Source of the DNA: Burkholderia sp. lig30
Lineage (GTDB): Bacteria > Pseudomonadota > Gammaproteobacteria > Burkholderiales > Burkholderiaceae
DNA: 49,078 nucleotides
NCBI RefSeq assembly: GCF_000687455.2
Contig: NZ_JGVW01000104.1
Coordinates: forward strand, 1-49,078
Reading direction: 5' to 3'
In this document: positions 19,726-29,769 of the stretch, piece after piece
Position numbering within the stretch: position 1 is the first letter of the stretch
How the letters are laid out: the number at the start of each line of letters is the position of its first letter
Position numbers and translations under genes: made by a program
The notes under the pieces: model-generated
Told to the model about the DNA's origin: nothing
The model's input: the letters and a program-made list of their open reading frames with translations, nothing else
Database searches by the model: none

Positions 19726-20625
19726 ATGACCTGGCAAATCGATCAAGTGACGTTGCGGCTGTTCCTCGCGGTCTGCGAGGAGGGCTCGATCGCACGCGCC
19801 GCCGAGCGCGAATTCATCGCGCCGTCCGCCGTCAGCAAGCGGCTTGCCGATCTCGAGGCGCTCGCCGACGTCGCGTTGCTGTCGCGCAGCCAGCGTGGCG
19901 TGCGCCCGACTGCCGCGGGCGAGGCGCTCCTCCAGCACGCGCGCCAGATCATGCGCGGCTATGAGCGCCTGCAGGCCGAGCTGAGCGAGTATGCGGCGGG
20001 CGCGCGCGGCTACGTGCGGGTGCTCGCGAACGTGTCGTCGATGGTCGAATTCCTGCCTGAAGCACTCGCCGCGTTCCTGCAGGCGCATCCGCAGATCCGC
20101 GTCGACCTCGACGAGCGCGTCAGCGCGGACATCGTGCGCGGCGTCGAGGAAGGGCAGGCCGATCTCGGCATCTGCCGGGGCTTCGTCCCGACCGGTTCGC
20201 TCGAAGTCGTCCCGTACCGTACCGACCACCTCGCCGCGATCGTGCCGGCCGGGCATCCGCTCGCGTCGCGCGACGCCGTCAGCTTCGTCGAGACGCTCGA
20301 TTACGACCAGCTCGGGCTGGCATCGAATGCGTCCGTCAACGCGCTGATGCAGCGCATCGCGGCGGAGAAGGGCCGCGAGCTTGCCTACCGCACCTGCGTG
20401 TCGACCTTCGACGCCGCGTACCGGTTCATCCAGGCGGGCCTCGGCATCGCGGTGCTGCCGCGCGAGGCGCTCGAGCGGCGCGGCGGCGGCCCCGGCACGC
20501 TGACCGCCGTGCCGCTGCAGGAGACGTGGGCCGAGCGCCGCTTCGTGATCTGCATGCGCGATCGCGCAGCGCTCGCATTGCCCGCCGCGCGCCTCCTCGA
20601 CCATCTGCTCGCGTCTCCCGATTAA
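19726..20625 (+). CDS. LysR-family transcriptional regulator
   Basis: The 299-residue protein has an N-terminal winged helix (about 8-66; LRLFLAVCEEGSIARAAEREFIAPSAVSKRLADLE) and a C-terminal effector-binding domain. It lies immediately upstream of, and on the same strand as, the HMG-CoA-lyase / CoA-transferase / MFS genes and is the likely regulator of that set, with an organic acid or acyl-CoA as the likely effector. Unlike most LysR genes it is not divergent from its presumed targets. A strong hairpin follows it, so the catabolic genes probably have their own promoter between 20676 and 20783. Confidence 0.92.
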   Translation: MTWQIDQVTLRLFLAVCEEGSIARAAEREFIAPSAVSKRLADLEALADVALLSRSQRGVRPTAAGEALLQHARQIMRGYERLQAELSEYAAGARGYVRVLANVSSMVEFLPEALAAFLQAHPQIRVDLDERVSADIVRGVEEGQADLGICRGFVPTGSLEVVPYRTDHLAAIVPAGHPLASRDAVSFVETLDYDQLGLASNASVNALMQRIAAEKGRELAYRTCVSTFDAAYRFIQAGLGIAVLPREALERRGGGPGTLTAVPLQETWAERRFVICMRDRAALALPAARLLDHLLASPD

Positions 20626-20649
20626 CCCGTAGAGGTTTGCCCGACCCTG

Positions 20650-20675
20650 CCGCCGCGCCCCGCGCGGCGCGGCGG
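20650..20675 (+). terminator. candidate terminator hairpin after the LysR gene
   Basis: A perfect 10-bp stem (CCGCCGCGCC / GGCGCGGCGG, 6-nt loop) lies 24 bp after the LysR stop. There is no T-run. Confidence 0.4.
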
Positions 20676-20783
20676 CGCGGCCATCGCGCCACGCGATGGA
20701 CTGCATCGTGAATCCAGACTGTGCACGGCCGGCGCGGCACCGCACGCTGACGCCCAGGTTCCTCACACGACAGGGTAGACACG

Positions 20784-21725
20784 ATGGATTCACGCGACGG
20801 ACCGGCCGGCGAGCCGGTCACGATCACCGAGGTCGGCATGCGCGACGGCCTGCAGAGCATCGCGCGCACGATGGCGACCGACGCAAAGCGCCGCTGGATC
20901 GACGCGGCCTACGCCGCGGGTGTGCGCCACATGGAAGTGGCGTCGTTCGTCCCGGCGAAACTGCTGCCGCAGATGGCCGATGCCGACGCCGTCGTCGCGC
21001 ACGCGCTGACGTATCCGGATCTGCAGGTCAGCGCGCTGGTGCCGAACAAGAAGGGTGCCGAGCGCGCGCTCGCGTGCGGCGCGCACCGGCTCATCGTGCC
21101 GGTGTCGGTCAGCGCCGCGCACTGCCTCGCGAACGTCCGCAAGACGCCCGACGCGATGATCGACACCCTCGCCGCGATCTGTGCGATGGCGCGCGGTCGC
21201 GCGCAGACGGTCGCCGGGCTGTCCACGGTATTCGGCTGCACGCTGCAGGGCGCGGTGCCGCTCGCCGACGTCGCGCGCATCGCGCAAGCCGCGCTCGCGG
21301 CCGGCGCCGACGCGATCGCGCTCGGCGACACGACCGGCCACGCGACGCCGCGCCAGGTCGGCGACGTGATCGATCGCGTGCGCGCGCTCGCCGGGGAACG
21401 GCTGCGCTCACTGCATTTCCACGACACGCGCGGGCTCGGCCTCGCGAACACCGTGATCGCGCTGCAACACGGCATCCGCGAATTCGACGCATCGCTCGCC
21501 GGCCTCGGCGGCTGTCCGCACGCGCCTGGCGCGACCGGCAACGTCAACACCGAGGATCTCGTCTTCATGCTGCACGGCATGGGCTATGCGACCGGCATCG
21601 ATCTGGCCGGCCTCGTCGCGTCGCGCGACGTCCTCGCCGACGCGCTGCCCGGCGAACCGCTGTACGGCTACGTCGCGCGCGCCGGCGTGCCGGCCCACAC
21701 ACCGAACGACCAGGTGAACGCATGA
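20784..21725 (+). CDS. hydroxymethylglutaryl-CoA lyase family protein
   Basis: HMG-CoA lyase splits 3-hydroxy-3-methylglutaryl-CoA into acetyl-CoA and acetoacetate, the last step of leucine and HMG breakdown. The 313-residue TIM barrel has the catalytic start EVGMRDGLQ (R20, D21), the metal-binding HFHDTRG, and the signature GLGGCPHAPGATGNVNTED with the active Cys. The ATG at 20784 is followed by a normal N-terminus. The stop overlaps the start of the CoA-transferase gene by 4 bp (ATGA), so the two products are coupled. Related lyases act on citramalyl-CoA or similar, so the exact substrate is inferred. Confidence 0.9.
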   Translation: MDSRDGPAGEPVTITEVGMRDGLQSIARTMATDAKRRWIDAAYAAGVRHMEVASFVPAKLLPQMADADAVVAHALTYPDLQVSALVPNKKGAERALACGAHRLIVPVSVSAAHCLANVRKTPDAMIDTLAAICAMARGRAQTVAGLSTVFGCTLQGAVPLADVARIAQAALAAGADAIALGDTTGHATPRQVGDVIDRVRALAGERLRSLHFHDTRGLGLANTVIALQHGIREFDASLAGLGGCPHAPGATGNVNTEDLVFMLHGMGYATGIDLAGLVASRDVLADALPGEPLYGYVARAGVPAHTPNDQVNA

Positions 21726-22915
21726 CTGCTTCCGCTTCCTCGTTGCCGCTTGCCGGCATTCGCGTCGTCGAGCTTTCGCACATGGTGATGGGCCCGACCT
21801 GCGGGATGATCCTCGGCGACCTCGGCGCCGACGTCGTCAAGGTCGAGCCGCCGCGCGGCGACAGCACGCGCCGCCTGCTCGGCACCGGCGCGGGTTTCTT
21901 CCGCACCTTCAACCGCAACAAGAAGAGCGTCGCGCTCGACGTCGACACGCCCGACGGGCTTGCCGCGCTGCAGCGCCTCGTCGACGGCGCGGACGTCTTC
22001 GTCGAGAACTTCAAGCCGGGCCGCATGGCATCGCTCGGCCTCGACTACGAGAGCGTCAGCCGCCGCAATCCGCGCATCGTCTACGTGTCGCACAAGGGCT
22101 TTCTCGACGGCCCATACCAGCATCGCCTCGCGCTCGACGAAGTCGTGCAGATGATGGCCGGCCTCGCGTACATGACTGGGCCGGTCGGCCGCCCGCTGCG
22201 CGCCGGCAGCTCGGTCAACGACATCATGGGCGGCATGTTTGGCGCGATCGGCGTGCTGGCGGCGCTGTACGAGCGGCAGACGACGGGCAGGGGCAAGGAC
22301 GTACAAAGCGCGCTGTTCGAGAACTGCGTGCTGCTGTCCGCGCAGCACATGCAGCAGTATGCGGCGACCGGCGTTGCCGCCGCGCCGATGCCCGAGCGCA
22401 TCAGCGCCTGGGCGGTCTACGACGTGTTCGAGCTGGCGAGCGGCGAGCAGATGTTCATCGCGGCGACGGGCGACGCGCAATGGCGCGCGCTCTGCACGAT
22501 CCTCGGTCGCGCCGACCTGCTCGACGATCCGGCGCTCGCGACCAACAACGACCGCGTGCTCGCGCGCCCGAGGCTGCTCGCGACGCTCGCCGATACGCTG
22601 CGCGGGCAGGCGGGCGCGACGCTCGCGCCGCTGTTCGAGCGGCACCATATCCCGTTCGCGTCGATCACGAAGCCGGAGGAACTGTTCGACGATCCGCACC
22701 TGATCGAGAGCGGCGGGCTCGCGCCGCTGACGCTCGACGACGGCTCGCAGACGCCGATGCCGCTCCTGCCGTTCTCGCTCGATGGCCGGCGGCTGCAGCC
22801 CCGGCGGCCGATCGCGCGAATCGGCGAGCACACGGCCGAGGTGCTGCGCGAGCTGGGCTACAGCGATGCGCAGATCGCATCGCTGGGCGCACCCGCGACG
22901 GCGCCGGCAGCATGA
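21722..22915 (+). CDS. CaiB/BaiF family class III CoA-transferase
   Basis: Class III enzymes move CoA between carboxylic acids through an aspartyl-CoA intermediate. The 397-residue protein has the family opening LAGIRVVELSHMVMGPTCGMILGDLGADVVKVEPP, the probable catalytic Asp D139 (LALDEVVQMMAGL) and GRGKDVQSALFEN. Coupled to an HMG-CoA-lyase-like gene, it plausibly activates 3-hydroxy-3-methylglutarate or a related dicarboxylate using succinyl-CoA, as the SUGCT branch of the family does. The first part is seen in the sequence; the donor and acceptor are inference. Confidence 0.9.
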   Translation: MTASASSLPLAGIRVVELSHMVMGPTCGMILGDLGADVVKVEPPRGDSTRRLLGTGAGFFRTFNRNKKSVALDVDTPDGLAALQRLVDGADVFVENFKPGRMASLGLDYESVSRRNPRIVYVSHKGFLDGPYQHRLALDEVVQMMAGLAYMTGPVGRPLRAGSSVNDIMGGMFGAIGVLAALYERQTTGRGKDVQSALFENCVLLSAQHMQQYAATGVAAAPMPERISAWAVYDVFELASGEQMFIAATGDAQWRALCTILGRADLLDDPALATNNDRVLARPRLLATLADTLRGQAGATLAPLFERHHIPFASITKPEELFDDPHLIESGGLAPLTLDDGSQTPMPLLPFSLDGRRLQPRRPIARIGEHTAEVLRELGYSDAQIASLGAPATAPAA

Positions 22916-23012
22916 CGCCGCGCCCGTTCCGCATCGATCGGGCGCCGCGCGCCCGGGCAGTATCCTGAACAACATACGACCGGCAACAGACCGGACACCA
23001 CGGAGACAGACG

Positions 23013-24491
23013 ATGAAATCGTCCAAGGTGATCTTTTCCGCCCATCCCGCCGCCGCCCGCGGGGTCGGCGTCCCCGACGACCTGCCGGCGGGCGCGTACC
23101 CGCATGCCGCCGACACGCGGCTCGCCGCGGCCCGCCTGTCGGCGCGCCTCGACCGGCTGCCCGCGACACGCACGATCTGGCAGCTCGTGATGCTGCTGAG
23201 TCTCGGGCTGTTCTTCGAGCTGTACGACCTGATGTTCTCCGGCTACATCGCGCCGGGGCTGGTCAGGAGCGGCATCTTGAGCGCGACGACCCACGGCCTG
23301 TTCGGCACGAGCGGCGTCGCGAGCTTCATCTCGGCGCTGTTCGCGGGGCTCTTCATCGGCACCGCCTGCTGCGGCTTTCTGGCGGACCGCTTCGGCCGCC
23401 GCGCGATCTTCACGTGGTCACTGCTGTGGTACACGGCGGCCAACATCGTGATGGCGTTCCAGGACACGGCGTTCGGCCTGAATCTGTGGCGCTTCATCGC
23501 CGGCATCGGGATCGGCGTCGAGATCGTCACGATCGGCACCTACATCTCCGAACTGGTGCCGAAGCACATCCGCGGACGCGCGTCCGCGTGCTCGCAGGCG
23601 GTCGGCTTCTGCGCGGTGCCGGCTGTCGCATTCCTGTCGTATGCGCTCGTGCCGCGCACGGTGTTCGGACTCGACGGCTGGCGCTGCGTGGTGCTGATCG
23701 GCGTCGCGGCGGCGATCGGCGTGTGGTTCATCCGGCGCCGCCTGCCGGAGAGCCCGCGCTGGCTCGCGCAGCAGGGTCGGATCGACGAAGCCGAGGCGGT
23801 GATGGCACGCCTCGAGGCGCGCATCGAGCGCGAAGCGGGGCGGCCGCTGCCGCTGCCCGCCGAGCCGGAGCCGGCGCGCCCGCGCGCCGCGTTCCGCGAC
23901 CTGCTGGTGCCGCCTTACCGCCGGCGGGTGGCGATGCTGGTGATTTTTCACGTCTTCCAGACGGTCGGGTATTACGGCTTCGCGAACTGGGTGCCGACGC
24001 TCCTCATCAAGCAGGGCATCACCGTGACGACGAGCCTGATGTATGCGTCGATCATCGCGATTGCCGCGCCGGTCGGGCCACTCGTCGGCATGCTGATCGC
24101 CGACCGCTTCGAGCGCAAGACCGTGATCATGGGAATGGCGGCGCTCAACGTCGTCTGCGGGCTGCTGTTCAGCCAGGCGCGCGAGACCGTGCTGCTCGTG
24201 AGCCTCGGCGTCTGTCTCGTGCTGGCCGGCAACATCATTTCGTACAGCTATCACGCCTACCAGGCCGAGCTGTTCCCGACCAGCATCCGGGCGCGCGCGG
24301 TCGGCTTCGTCTACTCGTGGAGCCGCGTGAGCGCGATGTTCTCGTCGTTCGTGATCGCGTGGTGCCTGCGCGAGTTCGGCGTGAGCGGGGTGTTCGTGTT
24401 CATCTCGGCGGCGATGGTGATCGTGATTGCCGCGATCGGGCTGCTCGGGCCGAGAACGCGGGATGTCGCGCTGGAGGATATTTCGCGTTGA
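23013..24491 (+). CDS. MFS transporter, sugar/acid:proton symporter type
   Basis: The 492-residue, 12-helix carrier has a long hydrophilic N-terminus (about 1-57). Family motifs follow: GFLADRFGRRAIF between helices 2 and 3, RFIAGIGIGVEIVTIGTYISELVPKHIRGRA, and the interdomain RRRLPESPRWLAQQGR. These resemble the AaeB/PcaK-like and SP groups that import aromatic or organic acids. The ATG at 23013 has GGAG 7 bp upstream. Lying 97 bp after the CoA-transferase gene, it probably imports that pathway's substrate. Confidence 0.87.
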   Translation: MKSSKVIFSAHPAAARGVGVPDDLPAGAYPHAADTRLAAARLSARLDRLPATRTIWQLVMLLSLGLFFELYDLMFSGYIAPGLVRSGILSATTHGLFGTSGVASFISALFAGLFIGTACCGFLADRFGRRAIFTWSLLWYTAANIVMAFQDTAFGLNLWRFIAGIGIGVEIVTIGTYISELVPKHIRGRASACSQAVGFCAVPAVAFLSYALVPRTVFGLDGWRCVVLIGVAAAIGVWFIRRRLPESPRWLAQQGRIDEAEAVMARLEARIEREAGRPLPLPAEPEPARPRAAFRDLLVPPYRRRVAMLVIFHVFQTVGYYGFANWVPTLLIKQGITVTTSLMYASIIAIAAPVGPLVGMLIADRFERKTVIMGMAALNVVCGLLFSQARETVLLVSLGVCLVLAGNIISYSYHAYQAELFPTSIRARAVGFVYSWSRVSAMFSSFVIAWCLREFGVSGVFVFISAAMVIVIAAIGLLGPRTRDVALEDISR

Positions 24492-24545
24492 GGGGCAGCG
24501 CGGCATTTCGCTACAGCCCCCGCACCCGCGCAGGCCATGCTCGCG

Positions 24546-24586
24546 TTGACGCACGTCAATCCCGCCCCGCCTCGCGCACGGATACT
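24546..24586 (+). promoter_or_regulatory. FNR/ANR-type promoter of the alcohol dehydrogenase gene
   Basis: TTGACGCACGTCAA (24546-24559) is symmetric and near consensus. GATACT (24581-24586) starts 28.5 bp from its centre. The start is predicted near 24593, only about 26 nt before the ATG at 24619 and just ahead of its AGGAG site. Confidence 0.7.
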
Positions 24587-24618
24587 GATCCGTTCATCGA
24601 ACCTGACAGGAGCGACGA

Positions 24619-25647
24619 ATGAAGCCACTCATGAAAGCCGCGGTCGTGCATGCGTTCGGGCAGCCCCTTCGCATCGAGGAAGTGCCGGTGCCGACGCCCG
24701 GCCCGGGCCAGATCCTCGTCAACATCAAGGCCACCGGCGTCTGCCACACCGACCTGCACGCCGCCGACGGCGACTGGCCGGTCAAGCCGACGCTGCCGTT
24801 CATCCCCGGGCACGAGGGCGTGGGCTTCGTCGCGGCGGTCGGCGCGGGCGTGAAGCACGTTCGCGAAGGCGACCGCGTCGGCGTGCCATGGCTGTACACC
24901 GCGTGCGGCCACTGCGAGTATTGCCACAGCGGCTGGGAAACCCTGTGTCACGACCAGCAGAACACCGGCTATTCGGTCAACGGCAGCTATGCGGAATACG
25001 TGCTCGCCGATCCCGATTACGTCGGCCATCTGCCGGACCAGGTCGCGTTCGACGAGATCGCGCCGATCCTCTGCGCGGGCGTGACGGTCTACAAGGGCAT
25101 CCGCGTGACCGACACGCGCCCCGGCCAGTGGATCGCGATTTCCGGGATCGGCGGGCTCGGCCACGTCGCCGTGCAGTACGCGCGCGCGATGGGGCTGCAC
25201 GTCGCGGCGATCGACGTGTCGCCGGACAAGCTCGCGCTCGCGAAACAGCTCGGCGCGCAACTGACGATCGACGCGTCCACGGACGATCCGGCGGCGGTGA
25301 TCCAGAAAGAAATCGGCGGCGCGCACGGCGTGCTGGTGACCGCCGTGTCGCGCAGCGCGTTCGCGCAGGCGCTCGGGATGGTGCGGCGCGGCGGCACGGT
25401 CGCGCTGAACGGCCTGCCGCCGGGCGATTTCCCGCTGCCGATCTTCTCGACGGTGCTGAACGGCATCACCGTGCGCGGCTCGATCGTCGGCACCCGGCGC
25501 GACCTGCAGGAATCGCTCGATTTCGCCGCGGACGGGCTGGTGCGCGCGCATATCCACCGCGACCGGCTGGAAAACATCAACGACGTGTTCGCGAAGCTGC
25601 GCGCGGGCAAGGTCGAGGGCCGCGTGGTGCTGACCGACATCGGCTGA
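24619..25647 (+). CDS. adhP: zinc-dependent alcohol dehydrogenase (AdhP/AdhA type)
   Basis: This cytosolic medium-chain dehydrogenase interconverts primary alcohols and aldehydes with NAD(H). The 342 residues show catalytic zinc ligands C42 (GVCHTD) and H65-E66 (PGHEGVG), structural zinc Cys 96, 99, 102 and 110, and the Rossmann [13 protein letters not shown]. Length and motifs match E. coli AdhP. Under low oxygen it could regenerate NAD+ by reducing aldehydes; the direction in vivo is inference. The ATG at 24619 has AGGAG 6 bp upstream and a short FNR-driven leader. Confidence 0.93.
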   Translation: MKPLMKAAVVHAFGQPLRIEEVPVPTPGPGQILVNIKATGVCHTDLHAADGDWPVKPTLPFIPGHEGVGFVAAVGAGVKHVREGDRVGVPWLYTACGHCEYCHSGWETLCHDQQNTGYSVNGSYAEYVLADPDYVGHLPDQVAFDEIAPILCAGVTVYKGIRVTDTRPGQWIAISGIGGLGHVAVQYARAMGLHVAAIDVSPDKLALAKQLGAQLTIDASTDDPAAVIQKEIGGAHGVLVTAVSRSAFAQALGMVRRGGTVALNGLPPGDFPLPIFSTVLNGITVRGSIVGTRRDLQESLDFAADGLVRAHIHRDRLENINDVFAKLRAGKVEGRVVLTDIG

Positions 25648-25701
25648 GCCTCGGCGGCGCGCGCCGGGAACACGGGACGATTCGCCCGCCGCAACGAACG
25701 C

Positions 25702-25738
25702 CGCCCGAAAGGCCGGAGCCGTGCCCGGCTTTCGGGCG
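25702..25738. terminator. candidate bidirectional terminator hairpin
   Basis: A 14-bp stem with one bulged base (arms CGCCCGAAAGGCCGG and CCGGCTTTCGGGCG, 8-nt loop) lies between convergent genes ending at 25647 and 25839. There is no long T-run. Confidence 0.5.
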
Positions 25739-25838
25739 CGACGTCAGCCGGGTGGGAGAATCGCTTTTCCGGCGCCCCCGCGCTCGCTCGGGCCCACGTC
25801 GTCGCACCGGCCGGCAGCCCGCACGACCCGCCGGCCCG

Positions 25839-26963
25839 TCACGCCATCTGGTTGATGGTGTTGCGAAACCGCTTCAGCGACAGCAGGAACAGCGCACACC
25901 CGATCACGAACAGGATCGCGAACTGCAGCCATACCGCATCGAGGCCCGCGCCCCGATACAGGATGCGCTGAGCCAGCTCGACGAAGTGGGTCGTCGGCGC
26001 GGCGAGCATGATGTCCTGCACCGCAGCCGGCATGCTCTCGCGCGGCGTGAGCCCGCCGGACAATAGCTGCAACGGCAGCAGCACCAGCACGAGCAGCATC
26101 CCGAACTGCGGCATGCTGCGCACGAGCGTCGCGAGAAAGATGCCCATCGACGTGGTCGCAAACAGGTGCAGCGCCATGCCCGCGACGAACAGCCCGACCG
26201 AGCCGGGAATCGGCACGTGCAGCGCGCCGCGCACGACGAAGGTCAGCGACGCGACCGCCGCGATCATCACCACGAGCCCCATCGACCAGACTTTCGCGAG
26301 CATGATCTCGGCGGGCGTGACCGGCATCACGAGCAGGTGCTCGATCGTGCCGTGCTCGCGCTCGCGGATCAGTGCCGCGCCGGTGAGAATCATCGACAGC
26401 ATCGTCACGTTGTTGATGACCTCCATCAGCGCGCCGAACCAGACCTCGTCGAGATTCGGGTTGAAGCGCATGTGCACCGCCAGGTCGACGGGGAGGTCCG
26501 TGCCGCCGCGGTAGCGGCGCACGAACGCGTCGATCTCGCCCGACACGATCTGCTGCACGTAGCCGCTGCCGGAGAACGCCTGGCTCATCCGCGTGGCGTC
26601 GACATTGAGCTGGATCGCCGTGCGGCGTCCCGCCAGCAGGTCGCGCTGCAGGTTCGGCGGGATGTCGAGCGCGAACGTGTAGTCGCCGTCGTCGAGGCCG
26701 CGATCGGCGGACGCGGCATCGACCATCGCCGGCGGCGTGAACTGCGGCGGAAAGAACGCCTGCGCGATGCGTGCCGACAGCGGCGAGCCGTCCTCGTCGA
26801 CGATCGCGATCGGCGCCTTGTGCAGCGTGTCCGGCCGCGCGGTGGCGGCCGAGTAGATCGACGCGCTGAACGTGTAGATGATCAGCACGAGCAGGATCGG
26901 GTCGCGCGCGAGGCTCCACAGTTCCTTGACGCCGAGCCGGTAGATGGTCATCAGACGCTGCAT
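25839..26963 (-). CDS. ABC-2 type efflux permease (YhhJ-like)
   Basis: The 374-residue inner-membrane protein has one N-terminal helix (about 20-40), a large extracytoplasmic domain and five C-terminal helices, the ABC-2 export layout; EREHGTIEHLLVMPVTPAEIMLAK is the family motif. It is the last gene of a four-gene operon. Its ATG at 26963 follows the stop of the fused ABC protein by one base. By analogy with YhiI-RbbA-YhhJ it pairs with the permease half of that fusion. The exported compound is unknown. Confidence 0.9.
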   Translation of the reverse strand: MQRLMTIYRLGVKELWSLARDPILLVLIIYTFSASIYSAATARPDTLHKAPIAIVDEDGSPLSARIAQAFFPPQFTPPAMVDAASADRGLDDGDYTFALDIPPNLQRDLLAGRRTAIQLNVDATRMSQAFSGSGYVQQIVSGEIDAFVRRYRGGTDLPVDLAVHMRFNPNLDEVWFGALMEVINNVTMLSMILTGAALIREREHGTIEHLLVMPVTPAEIMLAKVWSMGLVVMIAAVASLTFVVRGALHVPIPGSVGLFVAGMALHLFATTSMGIFLATLVRSMPQFGMLLVLVLLPLQLLSGGLTPRESMPAAVQDIMLAAPTTHFVELAQRILYRGAGLDAVWLQFAILFVIGCALFLLSLKRFRNTINQMA

Positions 26964-26964
26964 G

Positions 26965-29769
26965 TCAGGTTTCCTGCTTTCTGAGCATCGCGACGGTCGC
27001 GATCAGGATGACCGGCACCGACGCGAGCATCGGCCAGAACTGCGACGACAGATCGGCGAAGCCGAGCGCCTTGTTGTACACGCCGCGGCTGATCGCGAGC
27101 ATGTAGGTGGCCGGATAGATCGTGCCGATCCACTTGCCGCTGCCTTCGAGCGACGACAGCGGCGTGAGCAGCCCCGAGAACTGCACGACCGGGACCATCG
27201 TGCCGATGATCGTCATGAAGATCGCGGCGATCTGGCTGCGCGTGAAGGTGGACGCGAGCAGCCCGATGCCGGTCGCCACGACGTTGAAGATCAGCACCGC
27301 GGTCAGCAGCGTCAGGAAGCTGCCCTTGATCCGCACGCCGAACGCGAGATCGGCGAGCACGACCATCAGCAGGAAGTTCAGCATCGCGAGCACGATGTAC
27401 GGCGCCTGCTTGCCGATCAGGAATTCGGTTCGCGTCACCGGCGTCACGTACAGGTTGACGATCGAGCCGAGCTCGCGCTCGCGCACGACGGCGAGCGCCG
27501 TCAGCATCGCGGGCAGCATCAGCAGCAGCATCGGCATGATCGCCGGGATCATCGCGGGCAGGCTCTTCACGTCCGGGTTGTAGCGGTAGCGGATCTCGAT
27601 GTCGACCGGCGACGCGAGCGTCGCGCCGAGCCGCCGCCTGGCCTGGTCGCGCAGCCAGTTCTCGTGCATCCCGGCGACGTAGCCGCGGATCGTTTCCGCG
27701 CGCATCGGCATCGCGCCGTCGATCCACATGCCGACCTGCACGCGCTGCCCGCGCGCGACGTCCCGCGCGAAATCCGGCGGGATCTCGATCGCGAGCGACA
27801 GCTGGCCGCTGCGCATCCGGCGGTCGAGCTCGTCGTAGCCGGACAGCGGCGCGCGCTCGACGAAGTAGCGCGAGCCGGCGATGTTCTGCGTGTAATTCTG
27901 GCTCAGGATCGTCTGGTCGCGGTCGAGCACCGCGAACGTGAGGTGGTCGACGTCGAGGCTGATGCCGATGCTGTTGACGCACATCAGCACGAGCGAGCCG
28001 AGCAGCGCGAGCGTGGCCCGCACCGGGTCGCGGCGCAGCTCGAGGAGCTCGCGCCACATGTAGCTGCCGGCGCGCGCGAGACTGAAGCGCGGCGCGCGTC
28101 GGCCGGGGCGGGGGGCAGGGCCGGTGCTCGCGGCCGTGTCGCCGAGCCACGCGCCGCCGGACGCCGCGGGCGGCGCGTCGCTCGCGCCCTGAGCGTCGAC
28201 GAGATAGCCGATGAACGCTTCCTCGAGCGTGCGCGCGCCGCGCTGCCGCACCAGCTCGGCGGGCGCGTCGCTCGCGAGCACGCGGCCGGCGTGCATCAGC
28301 GAGATCCGGTCGCAGCGCTCCGCCTCGTTCATGAAATGCGTCGAGATGAAGATCGTCACGCGGTCGCGGCGCGCCAGCTCGATCATCAGGCGCCAGAAGT
28401 CGTCGCGCGCGACCGGGTCCACGCCGGACGTCGGCTCGTCGAGAATCAGCAGCTCCGGCTTGTGCACCATCGCGACGGCCAGCGACAGCCGCTGCCGCAT
28501 GCCGAGCGGCAGGCGCTCCGGCAGCGCGTCGAGCGCATCGGTCAGGCCGAAGCGCCCGGCCATCTCGGCCACCCGCGCGGGGATCTCCGCCTCCGGCACG
28601 CCGAACAGGCGCGCGTGCAGCACGAGGTTCTGCTGCACGGTCAGTTCGCCGTACAGCGAAAAGCCCTGCGACATGTACCCGACCCGGCGGCGGGTGTTGA
28701 TGTCGTCGGCGGCCACCGGCTGGCCGAACAGCTGCGCGCTGCCTTCGGACGCCGGCAGCAGCCCGGTGAGCATTTTCATGGTGGTGGACTTGCCGCAGCC
28801 GTTCGAGCCGAGAAACCCGAAGATCTCGCCGCCGCGGATCCGGAAGCTCACGTGGTCGACCGCGACGAAATCGCCGAAGCGCATCGTCAAGTCGTGCGCC
28901 TCGATCGCGTAGCCGGCCGACGCGTCGGCCTGCAGCGGCGTGATCCGCACCGGTTCGTAGCCGCGCCGCCGGTCGTCGGGCAGGAGCGCGATGAACGCGG
29001 ATTCCAGCGTGTCGCAGCCGGTGCGCGCGAGCAGCTCGGCGGGCGTGCCGGTCGCCAGCACGCGGCCGCCATCCATCGCGATCAGCCAGTCGAAGCGCTG
29101 CGCCTCGTCCATGTAGGCGGTGGCGACCAGCACGCTCATCGACGGGCGGGCCGCGCGGATGCTGCCGATCAGGTCCCAGAACTGCGCGCGGGCGAGCGGA
29201 TCGACGCCGGTGGTCGGCTCGTCGAGGATCAGCAGGTCGGGATCGTGGATCAGCGCGCAGCACAGCCCGAGCTTCTGTTTCATGCCGCCCGACAGCTTGC
29301 CGGCCGGCCGGTCCAGAAACGGATCGAGGCCGGTGCTGCGCGTCAGGGTGTCGATGCGCCGCCGCCGCTCGGCCGCGTCGTGGCCGAACAGCCGCGCGAA
29401 GAACTGCAGGTTCTCCTCCACCGACAGCGTCGCGTACAGGTTCTTGCCGAGCCCCTGCGGCATGTAGGCGATCCGGCTGCACACGCGGTCGCGGTGCGCG
29501 CGCGACGCCATGTCGCCGTCGAGCGCGATCACCTGGCCTTGCTGGATCGCGCGCGCGCCCGACGCGAGCGCGAGCAGGGTGGACTTGCCGACGCCGTCCG
29601 GGCCGATCAGCCCGACCATGCGCCCGGCGGGGATGTCGAGCGTCACGTCGTCGAGCGCGCAGGTCGCGCCGTAGCGCATCGTGACGCCCGACAGCCGCGC
29701 GACGCTTGCCGTCGCGGCCGCGTGCGGCGGGCGCATCGCGCGGCCGGTGTCGTCTTGCGCGATCGTCAC
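26965..29769 (-). CDS. rbbA: RbbA-type fused ABC transporter (ATPase-ATPase-permease)
   Basis: The 934-residue protein fuses two ATPase domains and an ABC-2 membrane domain. NBD1 has Walker [10 protein letters not shown] (56-64), signature LSGGMKQKL and [13 protein letters not shown]2 has GSNGCGKST (321-329), a degenerate signature LPLGMRQRL and [11 protein letters not shown]. Helices follow from about residue 575. In NBD1 the H-loop His is replaced (TAYMDEAQ), while NBD2 keeps it (STHFMNEAE), so the sites are unequal. E. coli RbbA (YhiH), of similar length, associates with ribosomes, but the gene context here is efflux. The GTG at 29769 overlaps the stop of the HlyD gene (GTGA), indicating coupling. 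Confidence 0.9.
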   Translation of the reverse strand: MTIAQDDTGRAMRPPHAAATASVARLSGVTMRYGATCALDDVTLDIPAGRMVGLIGPDGVGKSTLLALASGARAIQQGQVIALDGDMASRAHRDRVCSRIAYMPQGLGKNLYATLSVEENLQFFARLFGHDAAERRRRIDTLTRSTGLDPFLDRPAGKLSGGMKQKLGLCCALIHDPDLLILDEPTTGVDPLARAQFWDLIGSIRAARPSMSVLVATAYMDEAQRFDWLIAMDGGRVLATGTPAELLARTGCDTLESAFIALLPDDRRRGYEPVRITPLQADASAGYAIEAHDLTMRFGDFVAVDHVSFRIRGGEIFGFLGSNGCGKSTTMKMLTGLLPASEGSAQLFGQPVAADDINTRRRVGYMSQGFSLYGELTVQQNLVLHARLFGVPEAEIPARVAEMAGRFGLTDALDALPERLPLGMRQRLSLAVAMVHKPELLILDEPTSGVDPVARDDFWRLMIELARRDRVTIFISTHFMNEAERCDRISLMHAGRVLASDAPAELVRQRGARTLEEAFIGYLVDAQGASDAPPAASGGAWLGDTAASTGPAPRPGRRAPRFSLARAGSYMWRELLELRRDPVRATLALLGSLVLMCVNSIGISLDVDHLTFAVLDRDQTILSQNYTQNIAGSRYFVERAPLSGYDELDRRMRSGQLSLAIEIPPDFARDVARGQRVQVGMWIDGAMPMRAETIRGYVAGMHENWLRDQARRRLGATLASPVDIEIRYRYNPDVKSLPAMIPAIMPMLLLMLPAMLTALAVVRERELGSIVNLYVTPVTRTEFLIGKQAPYIVLAMLNFLLMVVLADLAFGVRIKGSFLTLLTAVLIFNVVATGIGLLASTFTRSQIAAIFMTIIGTMVPVVQFSGLLTPLSSLEGSGKWIGTIYPATYMLAISRGVYNKALGFADLSSQFWPMLASVPVILIATVAMLRKQET

